NCBI GenBank assembly: GCA_022393335.1
Contig: JAJEKB010021748.1
Span: 282,570-346,569, forward strand
Length of the DNA: 64,000 nucleotides
From: Macrotrachela quadricornifera
Taxonomy: Eukaryota; Rotifera; Eurotatoria; Philodinida; Philodinidae
Reading direction: 5' to 3'
Of this stretch, positions 25,103-35,700 are shown in pieces. Each line of letters begins with the position of its first letter. The first letter of the stretch is position 1. A model generated the notes under the pieces. That model was given only the letters and a program-made list of their open reading frames with translations. It made no database searches and was not told the origin of the DNA. Both the position numbers and the translations under genes were made by a program.

Positions 25103-27187
25103 TTAAAATTTCAAATTTAACAATCGTTCTTCACCAAATGAATTATTTTTTGCATATACCTTACCATCAGCTTGTGCTGTTATTTCATGAATACTTGCTG
25201 TACCTTTCACAGGTGTTAATACTGGTATATTTTTTCTTAATGTTTCAATATCATCTTTATCATAAATGAACAATTTGATACTCGTATTATGTTTGATAGC
25301 ATTCATAATGTCGAGTGCATTTTTATATGAATCATTTGGATTAAATGCAATAGTTTGATCCATTAAACGCTTCATAGCGGCTCCCACTCCGTCCGCAACC
25401 CCCTTGCCATGACCACTCTCCGAATATATCCATTTAATTGTTATTTGTTTTCTCATCGCATAATGTTTCATGAAATAAATAGTGGTTTTATTTCGAAATT
25501 GTGATAAAGGTGAGTCAGAAATGATATTCAAGACTGTAATTTTGTTACTGGTACTATTGTCCAACAAGTTTTTTAATAAACCACTAAGTGCAGCCCATGT
25601 TGCTTCTGACATATGGTTCGTGTCATCAGAAATAGAACCGAAACTAAAATTATCATTTTTTTTCCAAACATAACCACTTAGAATAGAAATGTGTTGCTCG
25701 TAATAATAAGCAGCTGAAAATATAAAGAAAACAAATGTGAGCGAAGGTTTCATTTTGATTCGTCTCGATAAAGCTAAACTAGTTCGACGTAATACCTTTT
25801 TCTTCACGACATTGACGCAGATTATAATTTTCGGACCAATCCAGATGAATTGTAATCACATGATCTTCTTCAACAGCTGCTTTTTTTACTTGTTTTGCAG
25901 CTCGATATTGCTGCCGAACACGTTCAATATGTACTTTTAGCTCCTTAAATAAAAGTCAAAAATAAAAGATTAGAACTGAAAGTAAAATATCAGGAAAAAG
26001 TAGATGATTTTTATAGTCTTCGTCTTTTATTCCTATTCAAAAATTCATATGGCAGTCTTTCTTTGCGTTTTCGACAATTCTTCAATACTTACATCAATTT
26101 CATTAATAAATCTATCAATAAAATCAGCAATTGACAATGTTAATGGTATCTTTTTCGAAACAAGAACTGTTGATTTGTCAATCTTTGTTTTTTGCCACTC
26201 ACAAAATGTAATGTTCAACTTTTCGGTTTTTAAATTCAACAACATTTGTTTTAAATTATCAATTTTCATCTCATCTGTCACTAAACACGTAATATCTAAT
26301 GGTAATTGATCAAACATTGATTGTAGAATAGGATAAGACGATTTTAGTCGTTGAAGTTTTTCATACTTCAACTGTGGATTCAAGCAACAGGCACATAAGA
26401 AAGTACCCCAATCAGTTGCTTTTGGTTTTTGAATATATTCAGGAACATATCTAGTAAAGGTAGAATAATGACATTCATAATTAGAAGTTAGCATAAATTT
26501 TTGAAGTAAAATTGATAAGTGATTTAACATAAAACGTATTTGTTTTCCTTGAATATGTTTCTTTTTATCTGGCGCTTCTTTTGTCACATCATCTTGACAT
26601 AAAAACTCTTCTATAGCTTGTTGAAGACGACCAGAAGCTGTTGATGGTGGAGAAAAATTCTTGGACAGATTGATATTGAAAGTTTTTCGGACGTTGGAGA
26701 TTGTTCCACGTGGAAGATCATTCTTTTGATCCACTAACCGTAAAATTGCTCTTCGTTTTGATGATGGACTAAGATTTTCTATCAACAGTTTTGATGGTGA
26801 TGAAGGTGGTGTTGTATCAATAGTGTTTTCAATAACTTGTTGCTGTGACACCAATTTTTGTAATTTTTCATTTTCTTTTCTCAAATGATTTATCATATCC
26901 ATCAACTTTTGTTTATCATGTTTCAATTTAGCTGTATTTGCTCGACGCCGTTTAACACCTTCTGATTTTCTTAGATCAGCTTTTGTTGGTAGTATTTTTG
27001 TTGAGAGCAATGTGGATGACAGTTTGATTAACTCTTCTTTCTTTTTCTTCCGATAATTAGCTTTACGTTGTGCTTCCTTTTGTCTGAATTCTGTATCGAA
27101 GCTTTTTGACTGTAAACGTTTCAATTGTATTTTTTGGTGGTATTTCTTGTCATACCGCCCGTGTTTTTCCTTCGAATGAGATTTCAT
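25103..27187 (-). CDS. DDE-like transposase (or domesticated derivative) with basic coiled-coil N-terminus
   Basis: Three exons: 27187-26093, 25943-25796, 25713-25103. The introns (149 and 82 bases) are GT-AG and phases fit, giving 617 residues. Residues ~1-60 are extremely Lys/Arg-rich (KEAQRKANYRKKKKEEL). Residues ~75-120 form a bZIP-like basic helix and coiled coil (VKRRRANTAKLKHDKQKL then heptads). The C-terminal half has the motifs of a transposase-like family widespread in animals: THxCxxC-like region WGTFLCACCLNP, then ELKVHIERVRQQYRAAK, HLDWSENY (Asp400), ISDSPLSQFRNK and SGHGKGVADGVGA. These acidic residues are the presumed DDE/RNase-H-like catalytic set; the usual SDG is SDS here. 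The frame is intact. Four direct 12-bp motifs lie just upstream (27261-27645). No terminal inverted repeats were identified, so active element or co-opted gene are both open. Confidence 0.75.
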
Positions 27188-27260
27188 TCTTAATCTAAAA
27201 AGGTAAAAAGAAGTATATGAACATTATTTCATGTGAATGGTATAGATATCAATCCAACAA

Positions 27261-27645
27261 TCTCGCGGGACATTTTTTCCTTAAAAATCTCGCGGGACAC
27301 TTTTGCATTAATACGTAGTTTTCTCCAAAACCGTAGGTCATCACGAGCTGATTTTTTAATCACGAAGAGTTCGCACAACTTGCAAAAAATGATTAAAGTT
27401 TGGCTCCAAAGGACTGAGATGTGACAGAGTTAAAGACAAAACAAAAATGAAAATCTCGCGGGACATTTAGTGTGACAACTATAATTTTTAATTTTGTACC
27501 CCAAATTTCTCATTAAGATTGCAATAAAATGAAAATTTCTTTTTTATCGAAAGATAGCGCCTTCATTTCTCTATCACTTAAGACCATTTTCAATCGTTTT
27601 CATAAATCCACTTGTCTCCAGTAACGTTTTTAATCTCGCGGGACA
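27261..27645. repeat. four direct copies of TCTCGCGGGACA upstream of the transposase gene
   Basis: Identical 12-mers at 27261-27272, 27288-27299, 27454-27465 and 27634-27645, all in one orientation and three of them preceded by AA. In this AT-rich DNA a GC-rich 12-mer four times in 385 bases is far above chance. They lie 74-458 bases upstream of the transposase start codon. They could be subterminal transposase-binding sites or regulatory sites. Confidence 0.85.
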
Positions 27646-28539
27646 AAAAATTGACAAGTGTCTGTCAGCCCAAAAGTCATCAAAATTTATTGAGAAAAGG
27701 GTGATATGGCAATAGAACATACACATTCCCTGAACGTTCAAAGTATTCTCTACAAAGTGGTAAAAAAAGTTAAATTAAAAGTAAGAGCCGAAGATGAAAG
27801 AAGTCCTATTTTCTCTCTGTAGGTGATGCCAAAATCAGGATTTTGACCCTTGTAGCGTCCATAACTTGGGAACTATAAACGAGAAAAAGTTGATTTTTTG
27901 TCAGGTAGTGAGGGTTAAATAGTGGATCAAAACAAAAAAAAAATTATTCAAATCGATCAACAGGAACCAGAGTTATTGCGAATATACGTCAAAAATTTGA
28001 ACGGTACCAATATATTGCAAATCGCCCATATACACTTTATAGAAAGAAATATATCTTTTTTAAAAGTGAGGATGAGACTATGGGTAAGTGGAGCAACCAT
28101 AATGTTAATACTTTACCTCAGTGAAAATTAATTGATCTATCGATAGTTATAGTGGAGGATAAGCTATTTTGAATAGATAAAGCAACAACTGTGAATAATA
28201 TGTAATCACTTAATATGTAATAGATTGTTGTGTAATATCATTTTGCGTTTTTTGATGTTTTAGACGAATTTATTTATCTACAATATATAGTTATAGTAAA
28301 TATTTTTTAATAATAAATGTTTTTATTTTAATGTATGATTTTGTTGGAGCATGAGAAGAAAAGAAAACAGGAGGGAAATTACAATGAAAGAGAATAAATG
28401 AAGTTTTTTTCATTAATACTTTTTATGGTTAGATCTATGTCATAATGGATGACGATTGTTAGTCGTATCATTTGTTGGATTAGTTTTTGTTTTTGAGTTG
28501 GTTTTTGAAATTTAACAGGATAATAGTTTATAGCTGATG
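27646..28539. other. intergenic, no gene seen
   Basis: AT-rich spacer between the transposase-like gene and the minus-strand retroelement remnant. A short ORF at 27922-28131 has no motif. One end of the transposon carrying the transposase gene may lie here but was not located. Confidence 0.35.
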
Positions 28540-30440
28540 TGTTAGTGACAATTATAATAGGAAAAAAAGACTTTTTGGGATGACTGATTCGTTATTGTCA
28601 TAAGTTTAATATGTGCCCGATTGTGTAACAATTCACGTTGTGAAAATGGACAATTGCGATGAGGAACAATTAGTCTAATAGATTCCATGCCAAGTGTTTG
28701 AAAAGCTTCACGGAATATTTCATGCACGTTTTTTTTCATGCATATGAAACGATTTTCATATGTATAATGAATGATGATCTTATCTTGAAGTTCGTTTTTA
28801 ATGTTTTGCTGTACTTTTGATATTGAAGTTATGTTTGACTTTGTTATACTTGCATTATATTCTTCGTTTTGTTGTTTCGATTATGCAATTTATGCTTCGA
28901 TTTGTGATTGTCTTGGTGTTGGTTGACCCATAAATTTACGTCTTAATTCATGAAATTTATTTTCATTGTTAACGATTGGTAAAATTGACGTTTTAGAAAT
29001 AGAATCACCTGAGACTTTTCGAAATTGTTCTTCAATATAAGCAGATGGATAACTAAAAGATGATGTTTAACCCTGAAACGTCCACCTGGATCCCAGCTGA
29101 TTTCATTTTAATGTTATCTTGAGGGTAATGTCAGATCAAATCGATCCTCTCTAGATATGCTCTAATGAAGAATAGTACAGTATGCCGCTGACGTCAGTCT
29201 TTCATCATCGCTAGTTATTTATGTAATAAACTATCTTGAAGTGGATATGAACGCTTGTGGTTCACCTGGGATCTACGCGGACCCCAGCCAGATTCTTTAT
29301 AATGCTTTGTAATGGTAATCTTAGATGGGGTCTTGTTCTTCTAGCTATAGTCTAGGAACAACTAGTAGAATACGTCGTTAACAGTCATCAATCATATTGA
29401 CCCTATAAAAAAGTGCTACTTCAGAAATATTAAGTTTCTAGCTATATGCATTTTACCAAAATTTCAGTTTTAAGGCGAAAGAAACCTTGCAAAATATATT
29501 CTGGTAAGATCCTTTCCTTATCAATAAGGGAGTTTCAGCAGAGTGCAAGGTGCGTGGCAGCATTTCCTCCCTAAAAAATTGATTTATTACAAGACAATCA
29601 TCGTTAAAACAAAAAGTTTTCCTAAAATACGTATGAATGCTCCATACCCAATACACAATCTCAAAAACTTTAAGAATAAAAGATGAGAAGAAAATAAAAA
29701 AGATTGAATAAATACCATACAAATTAACTGCTGTTCCGTTTGTTCTGTGTCGGCTTAAGTCTCCTCCAGAGCCACTATAGTTCCATGACAAAACAGTGTT
29801 AATATAGAGTATCGGTTCTATTTCACAATACTGAGGTCGACACAGACCCCAGTTGGGCAACAAATGATAGTTCTATAGGTGGGCGTTTCAAGGTTAAAAA
29901 CAAAATTAAATAGATCGAATAGCAACAAAATGACTTACCCATTGTATGATAACATTAATTGAACAGCAATTTAATCATTAATAAGTGCATCAAATGTCGA
30001 TGAATATCGTATTGCTCAAACTATAGCAGTTTGAACAATATTTAGAAAGGTACATTGAGGATGATCGGAAAGAAATAATACGACATAAGGTTCAGCTGAA
30101 GGTTTATGATATACCGCTGTATGGAAAACACCTTGATGATTGCTAACAAGAACATCAAGAAGTGGAACACTTGTACCAATATGCCCTTGTAACTTAATAT
30201 TAGGATGCCATCGATTAGCGTCTTGTAATAATTGTTGAATTATTTCTATTGATTCATTCGAAGTCAGGAAGACATCATCAATATATCTATTGTTATAATA
30301 AACATACAAAGAACTGATAAATATTTGTATACATATAATGAAGAGAAACAAGACTTACCGTCCATAAATTTCTTGATAATGATTCTGTCGTCGAATCCAT
30401 CGTTGTTCTCAATGCCATATAAATATATTGGCCAAAGTCA
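28540..30440 (-). mobile_element. decayed Penelope-like retroelement (Athena-like), reverse transcriptase with introns
   Basis: On the minus strand three blocks join by phase-compatible introns. The first (about 30440-30359) ends QNHYQEIYGR. The second starts at 30286 with YIDDVFLTSNES (the RT YxDD motif), then HPNIKLQGHIG, LLDVLV, AVYHKPSAEPYV and SDHPQCTF. The third runs from about 29055 to 28540 (YPSAYIEEQFRKV, IIHYTYENRF, HEIFREAF). These are hallmarks of the Penelope-like RT and its thumb. The copy is dead: a TGA replaces Trp before EQRW, TGA interrupts after QTAIV, and more stops follow. The introns sit exactly at 30287-30358 and before YPSAY; intron-containing Penelope-like elements are known from bdelloids. 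No GIY-YIG domain is seen downstream, which fits Athena-type elements. Confidence 0.82.
29071..29893. mobile_element. piggyBac-like non-autonomous element (TTAA-flanked, 823 bp)
   Basis: Both ends abut TTAA (29067-29070 and 29894-29897), the target duplicated by piggyBac transposases. The termini are inverted: CCCTGAAACGTCCACCT on the left against CCTTGAAACGCCCACCT (reverse complement) on the right. Inside, no transposase frame is present; the minus ORF at 29453-29863 has no motif. The element sits in the intron of the Penelope-like remnant, so it inserted after or alongside that copy. Classification rests on the TTAA and CCYTGAAA tips. Confidence 0.78.
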
Positions 30441-30444
30441 ACGT

Positions 30445-31200
30445 ACATAAATCAATTAGAAGACGACAAAATTAGCATATTAAGAAGAGATAGAATTAGA
30501 ATTTGGATAAGATATGTTGACAATGTTTTTGTAATAGTTAAAGGTGGCAAGACAGAAATATGTGAAATTCTAGAAAATGTCAACAAGATACATAACAATA
30601 TCAAGTTCACAACAGAACTTGAAGAAGAGAAATGTTTTTATCTAGATATAAGAAAATTGGTTTAATATCATCACTAGTTATTCGTGTATGTCGTATATGT
30701 TCATTCGAAGACATTTTAAACAAAGAATTAGATGAAATCAGAAAGATACTATATCATATTGATTATCCTAAAAAATTGATGTAATGAAAAAGAAAAGGAA
30801 AAACAAAGACAGAAACAACAAAACAACAGATAATGAATCGTTCATATTTAGTAGAAAATTAATGAAAATTTTTCGATCAAGCAAATTAGAGACTGGAATT
30901 GGATTTAAGAAATACAACACAATAGGACAGCACTTTAGAAATAAAATGAAAAGAAACAATTCAAAGAAGATTGGAATAGTATATAGCATAGAATGTTAAA
31001 ACTATGACAAAATATATGTTGGACAAACAGGTAAGGATGTCAGAAACTAATCACAAATTTAATTTTGAAGAATCTAATATTCTAACATTTGAATCTAATG
31101 AGCACAAACGTGAAATTAAAGAAATTTTCTTCACAAAAAGATTAGTAAATTGGACTTTGAATGAAATTTCATTCAATAATATTATCTTTTGAATGGATCA
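30445..31200 (+). mobile_element. decayed Penelope-like retroelement, RT end plus GIY-YIG endonuclease
   Basis: Plus-strand fragments read IWIRYVDNVFVIVKGGK (RT YxDD-like motif, second Asp replaced by Asn), NNIKFTTELEEEKCFYLDI, then after a frameshift VCRICSFEDILNKELDEI. The endonuclease follows: [11 protein letters not shown], stop, NYDKIYVGQTGKDV (GIY-YIG core) and NHKFNFEESN with KREIKEIFF. Stops and shifts make it a pseudogene. It is an endonuclease-bearing Penelope-like lineage, distinct from and opposite to the minus-strand remnant that abuts it at about 30440. The 5' part of the RT is absent. Confidence 0.8.
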
Positions 31201-32620
31201 ATAACGTTCATGATTTGTCAGATAATCCCAAATAATATATTAGATAAATCATACAGACTCTCATATATTTCCGAAGTTTTTTGTACTATCGTCATATTGC
31301 CTAATGATGACACTAGGAAAGTATTGAAAGCTTGCAATAAAAATGAATTTTTTTTATATATTCGTATTTATATTTAAAAGTAATTATTTGATTTTATGAA
31401 AAAGAAGCTGAGACGTGTTGAAGGATATTTTCAAAACAAGTTTATAAATTGTGCGGCATGCGTCACACTTTGCGATACATTTTATACTATGGTGCACGAA
31501 TTATTGACACCGCTTTAAACGCATCAAAAAGAGTCTGAAATCGAAGAAAATGAGAGCATGTTTTGGTGACAATTGTGATTTCCTGACTGTGAACGAAAAA
31601 CGTCCATTATTTTTCTTGTTTTTTCGTTTAAATATGCTTTCAGAGAAAAACCGTGTGTAAAAGCATTAAATAAAAGACAAAATGTGATTGTTTTTCTCAT
31701 TGTCAAGAATCGTAATTATTATCACAATGAAGGTTCTTGAATGTGAGAAAAACTGTCATATTCTATCTCTTTTTTTTGCTTTTACATGATTTTTTTATTA
31801 AAAACACATTTAAGCACCTAATGTGACAAAAAAGTGTGCTTTTTCTATTTTATGCCCTTTAATTTTTTTTTAATATTTATAGTCAATGTTTTTATCTCGA
31901 ATCAAAAGAAACTACTGGATTAAACAATTGATTTAATAAAAGAAGGTACAAAAAAAAAGATCAGAATTCATAATAGAACAATTAGCAGGATATGCATATT
32001 TGAGCAAAACAACTCATTTGTTTTATTTTATCGTCATTTAGTTTTGAAAAGATATCAGATGCGTTATATTAAGTGATCGCATTTTGTATTACAGTGATGA
32101 CTCATTTTTAATATACTGTATGGAAAAAAGAACAAAATATTTCAAAATATGCAACGTAAAAAGCTCTGTAATATTCAAGGAACAATTACCAATAAATGAG
32201 ATGAAAAAAAAACGAACTCAATTTTTTCACGGTCGACATTTACTCGCTCACAATTTTTGTTCATTTTGAACAGAAAGTGCAACTCTCAAATAAGCGACTG
32301 TATGTTATTTATCGAGTTTTTCACGTTTTATCTTGTGGCATATTCAATGTTTTTTAGATACAAAGTACTAAGTGCATGAAAAATGAAGCCATCTAATGCC
32401 GCACACCTGTTAGTTAGATGAAGAAATAAATCCAAGGTTGAATTTATTTTAATATGATTCATTCTGCAGACAAGACCTCCATCATGGGTTTTTTTCCTTT
32501 CCATTGAGACATATCGATTGATGACTTGAAATAAATACTGATAACAGTGTTTCTCTCGTTTCTGTTTTTGCGTTCCTGACAAATAAGAAAAGTATGTCAC
32601 CTTGGAGTCTTCATAGTATT
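31201..32620. other. intergenic, no gene seen
   Basis: AT-rich spacer leading to the dynamin-like gene; short ORFs only. Confidence 0.4.
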
Positions 32621-32625
32621 GCCAC

Positions 32626-32632
32626 TATATAA
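32626..32632 (+). promoter_or_regulatory. candidate TATA box of dynamin-like gene
   Basis: TATATAA lies 89 bases before the ATG at 32721, the only clear TATA-like word in the near upstream region. AT-rich background makes chance matches likely. Confidence 0.35.
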
Positions 32633-32720
32633 CACACGTCTATCACTCGCGGTGCTTCATTATTAAAAAAAAGCCAGAGTTAAAACATAGGAAGAAAATA
32701 TTCATCAATTATATTTAATA

Positions 32721-35700
32721 ATGCAACACTCGGTCTCTCATGAGCCTGTTATTAATCGAGCTGCATTCGAAGCATATACACAACTTCGTACAATCGCTAA
32801 AAAATATCAAGTTGAAGATGAACTGGAAGTACCTCAATTGGTTATTGTCGGTGAAACATCGACAGGTAAATCAATGTTGGTTCAAAATTTTCTTCGATTT
32901 CCATGTTCATTTTCACAATCTGATGTTGCTACACGTTGTCCAGTTGCTTAGCGACTTGTTTACAATCCGAATTTACCTATTGGTGAACTACGTATTATTC
33001 GGCCAGTTGGAATTACCGCTCTTCAATTAGCAGGTTATTTACAACAATTAATGAATCGTATTCAAGAAGAACATGCTTCAACGGGAGGATTTTGTCAAGA
33101 ACCGGCATGGATCGAGATTGAAAGTGCTGAATATACGGATTTTGAAATAATTGATATACCAGGTCTAGTTGGTGGTGATAAAATTGCTGAAAATCGACAA
33201 GCAGTGGAAATGATTGCAGAATCATTTGTACGAAATCCTCGTTTCTCAATTGTTCTCGTAAAGGAAACAACGCAAGTTACGGATAATAGTCATGGAGCTC
33301 GTGTTATTCATGATCTCTGCACGAAACCAGTAGGTATTGATTCAACGCTACCACCACGACTTAATTATCGTCAAAATATGATCACTGTGCACACTAAATT
33401 TGATTCATTCATGTTAAATTTTACAAATGGAACAGCAGTAAATAAAAATCTTGCCAAGCAATTACAAGATTTTAGTCCATCATTCTTTACCAATATGATT
33501 TTTAGTGGATATTCATTGACAGAACGATCTTTTGATGAAAATGTTACCTATCTTCGTGAATTACCAAGTCGTGAACAACAAGAAGTTGATAAATGGATTG
33601 AAATTATGAATCAAAAAAGTGGTCAACCGCCTGATAATTATCAGCGTTTCGATACTCAATACCGTCCACTTATTGGTATCGATGCAGTACGAAATCAAAT
33701 TCAATCATTATGGCTCAAGGTAAATCATCATAGACTATATCCGAAAAAAATGACCGATTTCCAGTAACCCGAAAACAAAATTTTCGAAGCTGAGAAACCT
33801 CGCTTTGAGTTTGCTAAAAGACGCACATTTTTCCGAGTGTAAAATTCAATTCTGATTTCAAGCTCATAATAGCAAGTAAATGATTGCATAGTATCCTATA
33901 TTGAATGTGAAACTTTATACATTCTTATAAAGAGAATTATAACACATGTGAACCAAGCGTTGACGCCGCTCTTGATTATGACTTTATCTAGAAATTTATG
34001 AAAGCATAAAATATTTGATCTGGAAGAATTACAGTATGACATTCTAAAAAGAAGATTGTCAAAGACAAAATAAAATTGAAGAAAAATTCCATCAACTATA
34101 TCGTGTAAAAAAATTACTGTGATAGATTAGTGAATGAAAAGTAAGTTCAATAGCTGGCTATACCGTATTTTGTGAACTCTAAAAGAGTTTTAACACGATT
34201 GATTTCAAACGCTTACCAGCTATTCTTCAATATGTAATTTATCGTTAATTGTAGCATCGTTTGACACTAGTGACCAGAAACCAAGTGAATGGTTTTTTTA
34301 AAAGTTAGGCCTATGTCCTAAAATTATTAGTCTGGCTAATAGAGAGACATTTTAATGCAAAACTAAGGTGATATTTGGAATCAGCTCACCAAACTGCGTT
34401 GAATCGGATACAATAAAGCAATGGATGTATTAGAAGACGTCTACCCCGCATTTAAAGGTAGTCATTTCCGAAAATAAAGATACTAGAGGCAGATTGGAAG
34501 ATTCAACCATCCCTTCTGATAAGTCTATTGGAGCGGATAGATGGATTTTCGAATGTTTTTTTGTGGCATCGTTGCGTCGAGAGATAATCTTCCTTAAATA
34601 CGGAGTAGGAGAAAACGTCTTCTAATGTGTCTATAGCTTTAATTAGGGCTCCACAAAAAAAATTGGTTCTGAAGTCTAGAAAGTTTCTGAAAACCAGTCT
34701 TGCCTTATTCTGTAAATTTCTCAAACATTTTTCATTTAACTGTTCTTAAAGTTTCACTAATTATTCTTCCACATACGAATCATTGTTAGCGATAGTCAGT
34801 GCTATGTTTTGTTTCAAGAGATGGATTTCTGGTCCCAAATCTCTATTTTCTAAATCAAGACATCATTTTTGTGCAAAATTGAGATTACGGGTAGAACAGC
34901 TATAGCCGATAAATTCAGTTCGTATGGACTAAAGGTTCCAGGTCTAGCTTTCCTTTACAACTATACGCAATCTTTATCTGATTAGTGTTTATAACTAGTT
35001 TATCCCCTATAGATGTAATGGAACGTTAGGCCAAGATAAATTTCATTTCTTATGGATCCAACATGATCAGCTCAAACAACACTGTGTTTTGTTTTTATAA
35101 TAGCAGAGAAAATCCTTGCTGAAATCTGATTGGTCGAGACGATGAAGTTCTCAGCCGATCATCAGTTTGAGCACCACTATTTACCAATTGTATTACTTCG
35201 TGTTAATCTATCGTCGTCTATCCAAAATGATATATCCGATTATTCGTATTTTCGCCGTATACGATCATTCATGGCATGGTACGGTACAGAAACGGATCAT
35301 GCCGTGTCATTATCTAGGTCACCACAATACAGCACTGTATTCTCATTAAAGACTTCAATTCCTTCAAAATTCAATCTTAGTCCAAGCATATTCAAATTGC
35401 ATGAAAGTGTCAAGATATGTTGGAGTTGTAGTGGAAAGGCTATGGTAAATTTTTCAGCCCTATGTTATGATATTTCAGTGAGATATTCAGCAAATTAAGA
35501 CGAGAAATATCTCATTTAGTATCACAGTTTTCTTCGTCCAGATTCATTCTATATATTGAATGGTACATGGTAGAGTCCGTTTTTTTAAAATGGATGTTTA
35601 ATTGTATAACTATCTTTACATATAATAAAAACAATGTTTAATTTAAAGAAAAGTCTCTCTCATGCATTGCGCCTTGATACGCTATTTCAAACAAAAAAAA

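Noticed and set aside
35130..35498. 122-codon ORF within the dynamin intron
   Set aside because: No recognisable motif, no splice context and composition like surrounding repeats.
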